Assembly: GCF_016127915.1 (NCBI RefSeq)
Contig: NZ_CP066059.1
Span: 1,756,001 to 1,820,000, forward strand
DNA: 64,000 nt
Direction of reading: 5' to 3'
From: Streptococcus oralis
Lineage (GTDB): Bacteria > Bacillota > Bacilli > Lactobacillales > Streptococcaceae
Each line of letters begins with the position of its first letter. Position 1 is the first letter of the stretch. This document shows positions 1-9,335 of the stretch, piece after piece. The notes beneath the pieces were generated by a model that ran no database searches, was not told where the DNA came from, and was given only the letters and a program-made list of their open reading frames with translations. Made by a program: the position numbers and the translations under genes.

Positions 1-1578
1 GCCACTATTGAGGGCAATAGCCAAACGACCATTAGCCAAACTAGTCACTTTATTCAGTCTTATATCAAAAAATTAGAAACCACCTCGACCAGTTTGACCC
101 AGCAGAAGGATGTCTTAGCCTATGGTGAGAATCCTAACCAAGTCCAAGCCAAGGGAATCCGAGATCTGTTTTTGACGATCTTAAAGGCAGACCAGGACTT
201 GAAAACGGTGGTACTGGTCACCAAATCCGGTCAGGTCATTTCTACAGATGACAGTGTGCAGATGAAAACTTCCTCAGATATGATGGCTGAGGATTGGTAC
301 CAAAAGGCCATTCATCAGGGAGCTAAGCCAGTTTTAACCCCAGCTCGTAAATCAGATAGTCAGTGGGTTATTTCTGTCACTCAGGAACTTGTTGATGCAA
401 AGGGAGCCAATCTTGGTGTGCTTCGTTTAGATATTTCCTACGAAACTCTGGAAGCCTATCTCAACCAACTTCAGTTGGGCCAGCAGGGCTTTGCCTTTAT
501 CATCAATGAAAACCATGAATTTGTCTACCATCCTAAACGTACTGTCTATAGCTCAGCGAGCGAAATGGAGGCCATGAAACCCTATATTGAGACAGGACAG
601 GGCTATACGCTGGATCATCAATCCTACGTCAGTCAGGAACAGATTGCAGGGACTGATTGGACGGTTATAGGCGTGTCTTCGCTGGAGAAGTTAGACCAGG
701 TTCGGAGTCAGCTCTTGTGGACCTTGCTTGCTGCTAGTGCCTTATCTCTTCTTGCCTGTCTCTGCTTGGTGTGGTTCAGTCTCAAACGCTGGATTGCCCC
801 TTTGAAGGACCTAAGAGAAACCATGCTGGAAATTGCTTCTGGTACACAAAATTTTCGTGCTAAGGAAACTGGTGCCTATGAACTGAGAGAAGTGACTCGC
901 CAGTTCAATGCCATGCTGGATCAGATTGATCAGCTGATGGCAGATGTGCGCAGGCAGGAAGAAGCGACCCGGCAGTATGAACTTCAAGCCTTGTCAAGCC
1001 AGATTAACCCCCATTTCCTCTACAATACTTTGGATACTATCATCTGGATGGCTGAATTTCAGGATAGTCAGCGAGTGGTTCAGGTGACCAAGTCTTTGGC
1101 AACCTATTTCCGCTTGGCGCTCAATCAAGGAAAGGATTTGATTTCTCTTTCTGATGAAATCAATCATGTCCGCCAGTATCTCTTTATTCAGAAACAACGC
1201 TATGGTGATAAGCTGGAGTATGAGATTGATGAAGATCCTGCTTTTGGTAACCTAGTCTTGCCCAAGCTGGTGTTACAACCTCTTGTAGAAAATGCTCTTT
1301 ACCATGGCATTAAGGAGAAGGAAGGTCAGGGCCATATTAAAGTCTCTGTTCAGAAAAATGATACAGGGCTTGTCATCCGCATTGAGGATGATGGTGTTGG
1401 TTTCCAAGCTGCTGGCGATAGTAGTCAAAGTCAGCTCAAACGTGGGGGAGTTGGCCTTCAAAATGTCGACCAACGACTCAAACTTCATTTTGGAGACAAT
1501 TACCAGATGAAGATCAATTCTGTACCCTCAAAAGGGACGATAGTTGAAATATACATCAATAAAATTGAAACAAGTTAA
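1..1578 (+). CDS. Sensor histidine kinase, 5'-truncated by the window edge
   Basis: Membrane sensor kinase of the YesM/LytS type (His_kinase family) of a two-component system. The frame is open from base 1, so the N-terminus lies outside the window; the TTG at 94 is only an internal codon. What remains is the end of an extracellular Cache-like sensor domain, one transmembrane helix (bases about 711-785), a HAMP segment, the phospho-acceptor box with QINPHFLYNTLD (bases about 1000-1035) and a C-terminal HATPase domain with N-box (ENALYHG) and G-box (DDGVGF, GGVGLQN). Its response regulator should lie upstream. In pneumococcus, as I recall, the matching pair is TCS09, next to the zinc metalloprotease gene zmpB; no zmpB is seen here. 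A terminator follows the stop codon directly. Confidence 0.93.
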   Translation, partial: ATIEGNSQTTISQTSHFIQSYIKKLETTSTSLTQQKDVLAYGENPNQVQAKGIRDLFLTILKADQDLKTVVLVTKSGQVISTDDSVQMKTSSDMMAEDWYQKAIHQGAKPVLTPARKSDSQWVISVTQELVDAKGANLGVLRLDISYETLEAYLNQLQLGQQGFAFIINENHEFVYHPKRTVYSSASEMEAMKPYIETGQGYTLDHQSYVSQEQIAGTDWTVIGVSSLEKLDQVRSQLLWTLLAASALSLLACLCLVWFSLKRWIAPLKDLRETMLEIASGTQNFRAKETGAYELREVTRQFNAMLDQIDQLMADVRRQEEATRQYELQALSSQINPHFLYNTLDTIIWMAEFQDSQRVVQVTKSLATYFRLALNQGKDLISLSDEINHVRQYLFIQKQRYGDKLEYEIDEDPAFGNLVLPKLVLQPLVENALYHGIKEKEGQGHIKVSVQKNDTGLVIRIEDDGVGFQAAGDSSQSQLKRGGVGLQNVDQRLKLHFGDNYQMKINSVPSKGTIVEIYINKIETS

Positions 1579-1607
1579 CTCCCAGTTCATTCTGGGAGTT
1601 TTACTTT
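1577..1607 (+). terminator. Rho-independent terminator after the sensor kinase
   Basis: A perfect 9-bp stem, AACTCCCAG with CTGGGAGTT, encloses a 6-base loop and runs into TTTTACTTTT. It overlaps the kinase stop codon and separates the kinase from the next gene. Confidence 0.9.
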
Positions 1608-1632
1608 TAAAATTCAGAATGATTAGTTGGCC

Positions 1633-1661
1633 TTGATAAAATCAGTAAAAAAAGATATGAT
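1633..1661 (+). promoter_or_regulatory. Sigma-A promoter of the TIGR01440 gene
   Basis: TTGATA (1633-1638) and TATGAT (1656-1661) are separated by exactly 17 bases. The predicted transcript start is near 1668, downstream of the ATG at 1667, so translation should begin at the next in-frame ATG (1688). Confidence 0.75.
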
Positions 1662-1687
1662 AGATAATGACAAAAGAGGTATCAAGT

Positions 1688-2251
1688 ATGAAGGAAAAAG
1701 ACATTCAAAGAGCAACAAGCCAGATTGTAGAAGATGTATTAGAAAAGGCCAATTTAAAGCAAGGAGCTATCTTTGTTTTGGGCCTTTCTTCTAGTGAGGT
1801 GATAGGTGGTCAGATTGGCAAGGAATCCAGTCAAGAAATTGGGGAAATCATTGTGAAAACCATTCTAGCTATCCTAGAGGATAAAGGAATTCATCTAGCT
1901 GTTCAAGGTTGTGAACATGTCAATCGAGCTCTCGTTGTTGAACGTCAGGTGGCAGAGCAGTTTGGTTTGGAGATTGTTAGTGTCCTTCCTACACTTCATG
2001 CAGGAGGTTCGGGTCAGTTGGCAGCCTTCAAGTTTATGCAGGATCCTGTTGAGGTTGAATTTATCAAGGCCCATGCTGGATTGGATATCGGAGATACTGC
2101 AATCGGCATGCATGTCAAGCATGTTCAGGTTCCGATTCGCCCTCTTTTGAGAGAGATTGGGCACGCCCACGTAACGGCTCTAGCTAGTCGTCCCAAACTA
2201 ATCGGAGGTGCGCGTGCGCAGTATCCACAAGATTCTATCAGAAAGTCATAA
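1688..2251 (+). CDS. TIGR01440 / DUF436 (YwlG-like) family protein
   Basis: Conserved Firmicute protein of unknown biochemical function, 187 residues from the start chosen here, close to the usual family length. The ATG at 1688 is preferred over 1667 because AGAGG lies about 8 bases upstream and because the promoter puts the transcript start after 1667. No signal peptide or membrane helix is visible; glycine-rich segments ([23 protein letters not shown]) are typical of the family. It has its own promoter and a terminator and so appears monocistronic. The family name is from recognition; no function is assigned. Confidence 0.9.
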   Translation: MKEKDIQRATSQIVEDVLEKANLKQGAIFVLGLSSSEVIGGQIGKESSQEIGEIIVKTILAILEDKGIHLAVQGCEHVNRALVVERQVAEQFGLEIVSVLPTLHAGGSGQLAAFKFMQDPVEVEFIKAHAGLDIGDTAIGMHVKHVQVPIRPLLREIGHAHVTALASRPKLIGGARAQYPQDSIRKS

Positions 2252-2284
2252 AATCATTCGATAGTAACAGAAGAAAAGCAAAAG

Positions 2285-2333
2285 ACAGAGGAAACAACGG
2301 TATAGATACCATGACTTCCTCTGTTCTTTTTTG
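2285..2333 (+). terminator. Terminator after the TIGR01440 gene
   Basis: ACAGAGGAA pairs with TTCCTCTGT (2316-2324), followed by TCTTTTTT. An inner perfect hairpin, GGTAT-AG-ATACC (2299-2310), sits inside the loop. About 170 bases of spacer follow before the next promoter, with no gene visible. Confidence 0.75.
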
Positions 2334-2500
2334 TTGTATTTTTGTGTAAAGTGCTCCAAATAAGAGCAGTTTTTACAAGAAGAAGGGGTGCTATCTGATG
2401 GAGAATTGCCAAAAGTAGAAAAAAGCAACTTAGAGAAGATTTTCCGTTATAGAAATCAGTAAACAAAGCTGGATTTAGCTGTTCTAGGTCGACTTTTTTG

Positions 2501-2509
2501 TGCTATACT
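2501..2509 (+). promoter_or_regulatory. Extended -10 promoter of pabB, start of transcription on the ATG
   Basis: TGC-TATACT at 2501-2509 is an extended -10; no good -35 is seen. The expected transcript start, 7 bases after the -10, coincides with the A of the pabB ATG (2516). Confidence 0.6.
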
Positions 2510-2515
2510 TAAGAT

Positions 2516-4234
2516 ATGCATAGAAAAACAGTGATTGATTTTAGGGCTTTGGGGGAGAGATACACCTTTACCCAGCCGATCAAAGAGTTAAAAACGAGAG
2601 ACTTATCAGAAGTAGCGGACCTGCTGGCACAGGTGGAAAGCTACCAAGAACAAGGCTATTATGTGGCGGGCTACGTCAGTTACGAGGCTGCACCTGCTTT
2701 TGAGGAGAAACTAGCAGTTCATAAAGCTCCTTTACTGGCAGAGTATCTGTTATATTTTACAGTTCATGATAGGGTGGAAACATCTCCTATTCCTCTGACT
2801 TATGAGGAAGTAGATCTGCCTTCAAAGTGGCAGGAAGAAACATCTGCAGAGAACTATGAAAAGGCGATTGCCCAGATTCACCATCATTTACGCCAGGGGG
2901 ATACCTATCAGGTCAACTACACCGTCCAACTCAAGCAAGACCTAAGTGCTAATCCTTTTGCCATTTACAATCGTATGGTGGTAGAACAGGAGGCGGGCTA
3001 CAATGCCTATGTTGAACATGATGAGATGGCAGTGATTTCCATGAGCCCAGAGCTTTTTTTTGAGCAAAATGACCGAGAATTAACGACTCGGCCAATGAAG
3101 GGAACAACTAAACGTGGTCTGACTGACGATGAAGATTTGAAAGAGGCAGCTTGGTTGGAGCAGGATCCCAAAAATCGTTCTGAAAATATGATGATTGTGG
3201 ACCTCTTGCGCAATGATATGAACCGTATTTCTGAAGTGGGCAGTGAGCATGTGGAGCGTCTGTGCCAAGTGGAGCAGTATTCGACCGTTTGGCAGATGAC
3301 TTCGACCATCAAGAGTCAGTTGCGAGAGGATGTGGACTTGGTTGCCATTTTTCGCTCTCTCTTTCCTTGTGGATCAATAACGGGAGCTCCGAAAATTGCA
3401 ACCATGGAAATCATCAAGGACTTGGAGCCACAACCCAGAGGAGTTTACTGTGGAACGATTGGTCTCTTGCTTCCAAATGGGCGACGAATTTTCAATGTCG
3501 CCATTCGGACCATTCAACTTCACAAGGGCCAAGCCATTTATGGAGTTGGAGGCGGGATTACTTGGGATAGCACCTGGGAGTCTGAATACCGTGAAGTGCA
3601 TCAAAAGGCGGCTGTTCTCTATCGTAAACAAGCACGTTTCCAATTGATTACAACTGGGAAAATCAGCCAAAAACAACTGCTTTTTGAAGATCAACATCTG
3701 GAAAGACTGACAAAGGCGAGTCGATATTTTGCCTATCCTTTTGATCCAGAAAACCTGAGACAAAAGATAGAGAAAGAGTGCCAAGTTTGTGATGTTAATC
3801 AAGACTACCGCTTACGAGTTACCCTCAGCAAATCTGGAGAGATGAAACTAAGTCGCCAAATCTTAACACTCCTCAGTCCAAGTTTCTGCAAAGCCCAACT
3901 TTATCAGCAAGAAGCAGATTTAAATCAATCCTTTACTTACTTTAAAACAACTTATAGACCACATTTGAGCGTAGGGGAACAGGAAATCATTTACCATAAT
4001 GCAGCAGGAGAATTGCTTGAAACCTCTATTGGAAATCTGGTCTTAAAAATTAATGGTAAGCTCTACACATCTCCTATCAGTTTAGGGATTTTGCCAGGAA
4101 TCTATCGTCAGCATTTGCTAAAAACAGGACAGGTAGAGGAAAAAGTCTTGACTTTGGCAGACTTGAACCAAGCAGAAGCTGTCTATGGCTGTAACGCAGT
4201 GAGAGGATTGTATGAGTTGAGGATTGAATCTTAA
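2516..4234 (+). CDS. pabB: Fused aminodeoxychorismate synthase component I / aminodeoxychorismate lyase
   Basis: Bifunctional folate-pathway enzyme of 572 residues. The N-terminal ~370 residues are a chorismate-binding domain (PabB) that makes 4-amino-4-deoxychorismate with an amidotransferase partner; the RPMKGT motif carries the PabB-type lysine where anthranilate synthases have alanine. The C-terminal ~190 residues are a class IV aminotransferase-like lyase (PabC) that releases p-aminobenzoate; LLETSIGNLVLK and the terminal NAVRGL are family signatures. The glutaminase subunit PabA is not in this window. The start is well supported by the family N-terminus, but no Shine-Dalgarno precedes it and the -10 box ends only 6 bases upstream, so the mRNA looks leaderless. 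Confidence 0.95.
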   Translation: MHRKTVIDFRALGERYTFTQPIKELKTRDLSEVADLLAQVESYQEQGYYVAGYVSYEAAPAFEEKLAVHKAPLLAEYLLYFTVHDRVETSPIPLTYEEVDLPSKWQEETSAENYEKAIAQIHHHLRQGDTYQVNYTVQLKQDLSANPFAIYNRMVVEQEAGYNAYVEHDEMAVISMSPELFFEQNDRELTTRPMKGTTKRGLTDDEDLKEAAWLEQDPKNRSENMMIVDLLRNDMNRISEVGSEHVERLCQVEQYSTVWQMTSTIKSQLREDVDLVAIFRSLFPCGSITGAPKIATMEIIKDLEPQPRGVYCGTIGLLLPNGRRIFNVAIRTIQLHKGQAIYGVGGGITWDSTWESEYREVHQKAAVLYRKQARFQLITTGKISQKQLLFEDQHLERLTKASRYFAYPFDPENLRQKIEKECQVCDVNQDYRLRVTLSKSGEMKLSRQILTLLSPSFCKAQLYQQEADLNQSFTYFKTTYRPHLSVGEQEIIYHNAAGELLETSIGNLVLKINGKLYTSPISLGILPGIYRQHLLKTGQVEEKVLTLADLNQAEAVYGCNAVRGLYELRIES

Positions 4235-4291
4235 GTTAGCAAACTTTGGAATAAAGAAAGTGATTAAATGAGAATAAATTCACGCAAACCT

Positions 4292-4320
4292 TTGCACAAA
4301 ACAGACGATTTTGTTATACT
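4292..4320 (+). promoter_or_regulatory. Sigma-A promoter of glcK
   Basis: TTGCAC (4292-4297), 17-base spacer, TATACT (4315-4320). Predicted start near 4327 gives a leader of about 30 bases containing AAAAAGGAG. Confidence 0.8.
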
Positions 4321-4357
4321 ATATCTGTAAGCATTTTCAATTAAAAAGGAGAAGACG

Positions 4358-5317
4358 ATGAGTCAAAAGATTATTGGGATTGACCTTGGTGGAACATCTA
4401 TCAAGTTTGCAATTTTAACTCAAGAGGGAGAAATCCAAGAAAAATGGTCTATCAAGACTAATATTTTGGATGAGGGAAGTCATATTGTAGATGATATGAT
4501 TGAGTCTATTCAGCATCGTTTGGACTTGCTTGGATTGTCATCTACGGATTTCCGAGGCATTGGAATGGGATCACCTGGTGTGGTTGACCGTGAAAAAGGA
4601 ACTGTTATCGGTGCCTACAACCTCAACTGGAAAACCCTTCAACCAATTAAAGAAAAGATTGAAAAAGCCTTGGGGATTCCATTCTTCATCGATAATGATG
4701 CCAACGTAGCTGCTCTTGGTGAGCGCTGGATGGGTGCTGGTGAAAACCAACCAGACGTTGTCTTTATGACACTTGGTACAGGTGTTGGTGGCGGTATCGT
4801 GGCAGAAGGCAAATTGCTTCACGGTGTCGCTGGTGCGGCAGGAGAACTTGGTCATATCACTGTTGACTTTGACCAACCAATCGCTTGTACTTGTGGTAAG
4901 AAAGGCTGTTTGGAGACAGTTGCTTCTGCAACAGGGATTGTCAACTTGACACGTCGTTATGCTGATGAATACGAAGGCGATGCAGCCTTGAAACGCTTGA
5001 TTGATGACGGTGAAGAAGTAACTGCTAAAACTGTCTTTGACCTTGCAAAAGAAGGGGATGACCTTGCCTTGATCGTTTACCGAAACTTCTCACGTTACTT
5101 GGGAATCGCTTGTGCTAATATCGGCTCAATCCTAAACCCATCAACAATCGTTATCGGTGGTGGTGTGTCAGCAGCTGGAGAATTCCTTCTCCAAGGTGTT
5201 CAAAAAGTCTACGACGAAAATACCTTCCCTCAAGTACGCACATCCACAAAATTGGCTCTTGCAACTCTAGGAAATGACGCTGGAGTTATCGGAGCAGCAT
5301 CACTTGTATTGCAATAA
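4358..5317 (+). CDS. glcK: ROK-family glucokinase
   Basis: Phosphorylates glucose to glucose-6-phosphate with ATP in the cytoplasm. The 319-residue protein has the N-terminal ATP-binding phosphate-1 motif (GIDLGGTSIKF), the sugar-binding and catalytic region FIDNDANVAALGE, and the ROK zinc motif around GELGHI with CTCGKKGC. AAAAAGGAG lies about 8 bases upstream of the ATG. It has its own promoter and is followed by a hairpin, so it appears monocistronic. Pneumococcal genomes, as I recall them, carry extra genes between pabB and glcK; here the gap is only 123 bases. Confidence 0.95.
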   Translation: MSQKIIGIDLGGTSIKFAILTQEGEIQEKWSIKTNILDEGSHIVDDMIESIQHRLDLLGLSSTDFRGIGMGSPGVVDREKGTVIGAYNLNWKTLQPIKEKIEKALGIPFFIDNDANVAALGERWMGAGENQPDVVFMTLGTGVGGGIVAEGKLLHGVAGAAGELGHITVDFDQPIACTCGKKGCLETVASATGIVNLTRRYADEYEGDAALKRLIDDGEEVTAKTVFDLAKEGDDLALIVYRNFSRYLGIACANIGSILNPSTIVIGGGVSAAGEFLLQGVQKVYDENTFPQVRTSTKLALATLGNDAGVIGAASLVLQ

Positions 5318-5324
5318 GATAATA

Positions 5325-5377
5325 AAAAGGGGAAAAACACTACTTTAAAGCCAGTGATTTTCCTCCTTTCTTTTTTT
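5325..5377 (+). terminator. Terminator after glcK
   Basis: An imperfect hairpin (AAAGGGGAAAA-CACT paired with AGTG-TTTTCCTCCTTT) is followed by a run of seven T. It abuts the thyA promoter directly. Confidence 0.7.
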
Positions 5378-5378
5378 A

Positions 5379-5387
5379 TGCTATACT
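5379..5387 (+). promoter_or_regulatory. Extended -10 promoter of thyA
   Basis: TGC-TATACT at 5379-5387 with only a weak T-rich -35. The thyA ATG follows after a ~23-base leader with GAGGTGAGA as ribosome binding site. Confidence 0.65.
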
Positions 5388-5416
5388 AGTTAGGACAATA
5401 AATGAGGTGAGAGAAA

Positions 5417-6256
5417 ATGACAAAAGCAGATACGATTTTTAAAGAAAATATTGAACGAATCCTCAAAGACGGTGTCTTTTCTGAACAAGCACGTCCCAAG
5501 TACAAGGATGGGACTGTTGCTAATTCCAAGTACATAACGGGCGCCTTTGCGGAGTATGATTTGTCTAAGGGGGAATTTCCCATCACAACCTTGCGTCCCA
5601 TTGCAATCAAATCCGCCATCAAGGAAGTACTCTGGATTTACCAAGATCAGTCTAATAGCTTAGATGTTCTCAATGACAAGTACAATGTTCACTACTGGAA
5701 TGACTGGGAAGTGGGAGATACGGGAACCATCGGTGAGCGCTATGGGGCAGTCGTTAAGAAACACGATATCATTAATAAGATTCTCAAGCAGTTGGAAGCC
5801 AATCCTTGGAATCGTCGCAATATCATCTCACTCTGGGATTACCAAGCATTTGAGGAGACAGACGGCCTCCTTCCATGCGCCTTTCAGACCATGTTTGATG
5901 TCCGTCGTGTTGATGGAGAAATCTATCTGGATGCGACCTTGACTCAGCGTTCTAACGATATGCTGGTGGCCCACCACATTAACGCTATGCAGTACGTAGC
6001 CTTGCAGATGATGATTGCCAAGCATTTCGGCTGGAAGGTTGGGAAGTTTTTCTATTTTATCAACAACCTTCATATCTATGATAATCAGTTTGAACAAGCT
6101 CAGGAATTACTCCGTCGTGATCCGTCAAATTGCCAACCACGTTTGGTCTTGAATGTACCAGACAAGACTAACTTCTTTGATATCAAAGCGGAAGATTTTG
6201 AGTTAGTTGACTATGATCCGGTTAAGCCACAGCTGAAGTTTGATTTGGCTATTTAA
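5417..6256 (+). CDS. thyA: Thymidylate synthase
   Basis: Converts dUMP to dTMP with methylene-tetrahydrofolate. At 279 residues it has normal length. The nucleophilic cysteine is in [20 protein letters not shown] and [14 protein letters not shown] are the folate- and nucleotide-binding signatures. GAGGTGAGA precedes the ATG. It has its own extended -10 promoter and shares a bidirectional terminator with the small convergent gene downstream. Functionally it uses the folate made through pabB upstream, though the two are not an operon. Confidence 0.97.
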   Translation: MTKADTIFKENIERILKDGVFSEQARPKYKDGTVANSKYITGAFAEYDLSKGEFPITTLRPIAIKSAIKEVLWIYQDQSNSLDVLNDKYNVHYWNDWEVGDTGTIGERYGAVVKKHDIINKILKQLEANPWNRRNIISLWDYQAFEETDGLLPCAFQTMFDVRRVDGEIYLDATLTQRSNDMLVAHHINAMQYVALQMMIAKHFGWKVGKFFYFINNLHIYDNQFEQAQELLRRDPSNCQPRLVLNVPDKTNFFDIKAEDFELVDYDPVKPQLKFDLAI

Positions 6257-6263
6257 GAAAATA

Positions 6264-6293
6264 AAAAGAAGTTGAGAAATCTCAACTTCTTTT
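6264..6293. terminator. Bidirectional terminator between thyA and the DUF3042 gene
   Basis: A perfect 14-bp stem (AAAAGAAGTTGAGA with its complement) encloses a 2-base centre. It has an A run on one side and a T run on the other, so it can serve both convergent genes. Confidence 0.9.
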
Positions 6294-6298
6294 GTTGC

Positions 6299-6469
6299 TT
6301 AATGTGATACGCGACGGCGAGCTGCTTTTTTGCGGTTTTCTTCGATGAAAGCTGCTTTTTGCTCTTCTGGCTCAATCACTTTCTTTTTAATTGCATATAC
6401 TGCACCTGCAACGGCAGCGACAGTTCCTGCGACACCTGTTACAAGACCTTTAGCGAATCCTTTAGCCAT
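6299..6469 (-). CDS. DUF3042 family small membrane protein
   Basis: Protein of 56 residues with an N-terminal hydrophobic Gly/Ala/Val-rich helix (residues about 5-27) followed by a highly charged basic tail. The start at 6469 is chosen because AAAGGAGGA lies at ideal distance; the longer frame upstream of it runs through the divergent miaA promoter and is not coding. Role unknown. It is conserved next to thyA and miaA in mitis-group streptococci as far as I recall. It faces miaA divergently and thyA convergently. Confidence 0.88.
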   Translation of the reverse strand: MAKGFAKGLVTGVAGTVAAVAGAVYAIKKKVIEPEEQKAAFIEENRKKAARRRVSH

Positions 6470-6541
6470 GAGTCTTCCTCCTTTATCTTCCCGATCAGCC
6501 AGGCTCCTTAAGTGGTAGCATTTTTCTGACTGACCTTTTTG

Positions 6542-6550
6542 TGATATAAT
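6542..6550 (+). promoter_or_regulatory. Extended -10 promoter of the miaA operon
   Basis: TGA-TATAAT at 6542-6550, without a convincing -35. The predicted start near 6557 leaves a ~33-base leader with AAGGA before the miaA ATG at 6590. Confidence 0.65.
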
Positions 6551-6589
6551 AATAGTAACGAAAAAATGGAAATTTTTCAAGGAAAAAAG

Positions 6590-7474
6590 ATGAAAACAAA
6601 AATAATTGTGATTGTTGGACCGACTGCTGTTGGGAAGACAGCCCTTGCTATTGAAGTGGCTAAGCGCTTTGGTGGAGAGGTGGTCAGTGGTGACAGTCAG
6701 CAAGTATACAGAGGGTTGGATATTGGGACGGCCAAGGCTAGCCCAGAGGAGCAAGCAGCTGTTCCTCATCATTTGATTGATGTCAGAGAGGTGACCGAGT
6801 CTTACTCGGCTTTTGATTTTGTTTCAGAAGCTAAGAAGGCTATTGAGGATATTCAAAGCCGTGGCAAGCTAGCCATTATCGCTGGTGGAACTGGACTTTA
6901 TATCCAGAGCTTGCTGGAAGGCTATCATCTAGGTGGGGAAACACCTCATAAGGAGATATTAGCCTATCGAGCTAGTTTAGAGTCTTATTCAGATGAGGAA
7001 TTAGCCCATCTTGTGGAGCAAGCAGATCTTGAAATTCCCCAGTTTAACCGTCGTCGTGCTATGCGTGCCTTGGAGATTGCCCATTTTGGTCAGGATTTGG
7101 AAAATCAGGAAAGTCCTTATGAAGCTTTGATTATCTGCTTGGATGATGAACGCAGTCAGCTTTATGAACGTATCAACCGTCGAGTAGATCTGATGTTTGA
7201 GGCTGGATTATTGGATGAAGCCAAGTGGTTGTTTGAGCATTATCCATATGTACAGGCAGCCAAAGGCATTGGCTACAAAGAACTCTTTCCTTATTTCCGT
7301 GGGGAACAAACTCTTGAGGAAGCAAGCGAGAGTCTCAAACAGGCAACCCGTCGTTTTGCCAAGCGTCAGTTGACCTGGTTCCGTAATCGCATGCAGGTGA
7401 CCTTTTATCAGATAGGAGAGTCTGGCGTGAAGGACCGCATTTTAAGCCAGATAGAGGAGTTTTTAAATGATTGA
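6590..7474 (+). CDS. miaA: tRNA dimethylallyltransferase
   Basis: Adds a dimethylallyl group to A37 of tRNAs reading UNN codons. It has 294 residues with the P-loop GPTAVGKT at the N-terminus, [15 protein letters not shown], and GGTGLYI. The start at 6590 has AAGGA upstream and matches the family N-terminus; an in-frame ATG at 6566 lies close to the transcript start and is rejected. First gene of a compact cluster: hflX overlaps its end by 8 bases. The miaA-hflX pairing is widespread. Confidence 0.96.
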   Translation: MKTKIIVIVGPTAVGKTALAIEVAKRFGGEVVSGDSQQVYRGLDIGTAKASPEEQAAVPHHLIDVREVTESYSAFDFVSEAKKAIEDIQSRGKLAIIAGGTGLYIQSLLEGYHLGGETPHKEILAYRASLESYSDEELAHLVEQADLEIPQFNRRRAMRALEIAHFGQDLENQESPYEALIICLDDERSQLYERINRRVDLMFEAGLLDEAKWLFEHYPYVQAAKGIGYKELFPYFRGEQTLEEASESLKQATRRFAKRQLTWFRNRMQVTFYQIGESGVKDRILSQIEEFLND

Positions 7475-8705
7475 AACGGAGAAAAAAGAGGAACGTGTCC
7501 TGCTCATTGGTGTGGAATTACAGGGCATGGACAATTTTGACCTCTCTATGGAAGAATTGGCCAGTCTAGCCAAGACTGCTGGAGCAGTTGTAGTCGATAG
7601 CTACAGACAAAAACGTGAAAAATATGATTCCAAGACCTTTGTCGGCTCTGGCAAGTTGGAAGAAATTGCGTTCATGGTGGATGCAGAAGAGATTACAACT
7701 GTCATCGTCAACAACCGCTTGACTCCACGGCAAAATGTCAATCTAGAGGAAGTTCTGGGTATCAAGGTTATTGACCGTATGCAGTTGATTTTGGATATCT
7801 TTGCCATGCGAGCTCGAAGCCATGAAGGCAAGCTCCAAGTTCATTTGGCCCAGCTTAAGTATCTCTTGCCTCGCTTGGTTGGTCAAGGGATTATGCTCAG
7901 CCGTCAGGCAGGGGGAATTGGTTCCCGTGGTCCTGGTGAAAGCCAGCTGGAGCTGAACCGTCGTAGCGTTCGCAATCAAATCACAGATATCGAGCGCCAG
8001 CTCAAGGTGGTTGAGAAAAATCGGGCGACAGTCAGAGAAAAGCGTCTGGAATCAAGCACCTTTAAGATTGGTTTGATTGGTTACACCAATGCTGGAAAAT
8101 CAACCATCATGAACACCTTGACCAGTGAGACCCAGTATGAAGCAGACGAGCTGTTTGCGACTCTGGATGCGACAACGAAGAGTATCCATCTGGGGGGCAA
8201 TCTTCAGGTTACCTTGACTGATACGGTTGGCTTTATCCAAGATTTGCCGACAGAGTTGGTGTCCAGTTTCAAGTCTACTTTGGAAGAAAGTAAGCATGTG
8301 GATCTTCTGGTTCATGTCATCGATGCCAGTAATCCTTATCACGAGGAACATGAAAAAACGGTTCTGTCTATCATGAAAGACTTGGATATGGAGGATATTC
8401 CTCGCCTGACTCTTTATAATAAAGCGGATTTGGTGGAGGATTTCACGCCGACTCAAACGCCTTATGCCCTCATTTCTGCCAAGTCTGAGGATAGTCGTGA
8501 GCAGTTGCAAGCATTGTTTTTGGAGAAGATCAAGGATATTTTTGAGAGATTTACCCTGCGCGTGCCTTTTTCAAAGTCTTACAAGATTCATGATTTGGAA
8601 AGTGTAGCGATTCTGGAGGATCGTGACTACCAAGATGACGGTGAAGTGATTACAGGATTTATTTCCGAGAAAAATAAATGGAGGTTAGAGGAATTTTATG
8701 ACTGA
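7467..8705 (+). CDS. hflX: GTPase HflX
   Basis: Ribosome-associated GTPase that splits stalled or stressed 70S ribosomes. It has 412 residues: an N-terminal HflX domain (about 1-190) with the glycine-rich [14 protein letters not shown], then a G domain with G1 GYTNAGKST, the conserved threonine region LDATTK, G3 DTVGF and G4 NKAD, and a short C-terminal domain. Translationally coupled: overlaps miaA by 8 bases and the next gene by 8 bases. Confidence 0.96.
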   Translation: MIETEKKEERVLLIGVELQGMDNFDLSMEELASLAKTAGAVVVDSYRQKREKYDSKTFVGSGKLEEIAFMVDAEEITTVIVNNRLTPRQNVNLEEVLGIKVIDRMQLILDIFAMRARSHEGKLQVHLAQLKYLLPRLVGQGIMLSRQAGGIGSRGPGESQLELNRRSVRNQITDIERQLKVVEKNRATVREKRLESSTFKIGLIGYTNAGKSTIMNTLTSETQYEADELFATLDATTKSIHLGGNLQVTLTDTVGFIQDLPTELVSSFKSTLEESKHVDLLVHVIDASNPYHEEHEKTVLSIMKDLDMEDIPRLTLYNKADLVEDFTPTQTPYALISAKSEDSREQLQALFLEKIKDIFERFTLRVPFSKSYKIHDLESVAILEDRDYQDDGEVITGFISEKNKWRLEEFYD

Positions 8706-9321
8706 TATTAAAACTTTGGCTCTAAAGTATGGAGGTTATACAAGTCTGGATAAGGTCTATCTAGATCAACTTCTAGCTGGCAAAACAGAGCAAGAGCAGC
8801 TGGCTCTCATCACACCTCCTCCGAGTGTAGTCAATGCCTACTTTGCAGAACTCTACCAGAAAAAGAGTCCTGAAGCTGCGACGGATTATTTTGCAGAACT
8901 CAGTCATGAACTGAACCTCTACAATGCTGAGCCAAGTTTCACCTTTGAAAACAAGCCCTTTATTCGTCTTAATTTATCTGGCAAATCCTTTGGCTTTTGC
9001 TATGAGAGTGAGGGACTGGGGCGGATTTTCTCTGAAAATGAAGAGGGAATCTCGGATGACTTACTTTTTGAGATTGCGCAAATTTTCCCCCATCAACTCG
9101 TCTTTGAAGAGTCTGGAAAGATTTACATGAAGGATGCCGGAGATAAGGAAGTTGTTAGTGTGGAGAATCTCACAGCTTTGACGGACTTGGAAAGTTTAGC
9201 AGATGGCCGCAAACGTCTCAAAGGTTATAGTCAAGACGATTTGCTTCAAGAGTCTAAAGCTTTTACTGGCAAGCGCTATTTCCGATCGGAAAATCGCACA
9301 GCCATGTTATATATTGATTAA
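8698..9321 (+). CDS. Conserved hypothetical protein in the hflX-rnz cluster
   Basis: Protein of 207 residues with no family I can name with confidence. It is soluble by appearance, acidic and aromatic-rich, with no signal peptide or membrane segment. The start overlaps the hflX end by 8 bases with GGAGGTTAGAGG upstream, so it is translated in the same operon; rnz follows 14 bases downstream. Some databases have labelled pneumococcal orthologues as cystathionine beta-lyase, but I see no PLP-enzyme signature and do not support that label. Confidence 0.85.
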   Translation: MTDIKTLALKYGGYTSLDKVYLDQLLAGKTEQEQLALITPPPSVVNAYFAELYQKKSPEAATDYFAELSHELNLYNAEPSFTFENKPFIRLNLSGKSFGFCYESEGLGRIFSENEEGISDDLLFEIAQIFPHQLVFEESGKIYMKDAGDKEVVSVENLTALTDLESLADGRKRLKGYSQDDLLQESKAFTGKRYFRSENRTAMLYID

Positions 9322-9335
9322 TTAGAAAGTATCGA

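Noticed and set aside
6470..6772. N-terminal extension of the DUF3042 gene on the minus strand
   Set aside because: It crosses the miaA promoter and start region, and a strong ribosome binding site marks the start at 6469.
8698..9321. Cystathionine beta-lyase
   Set aside because: A database label I recall for orthologues, but the sequence lacks PLP-enzyme motifs and is half the needed length.
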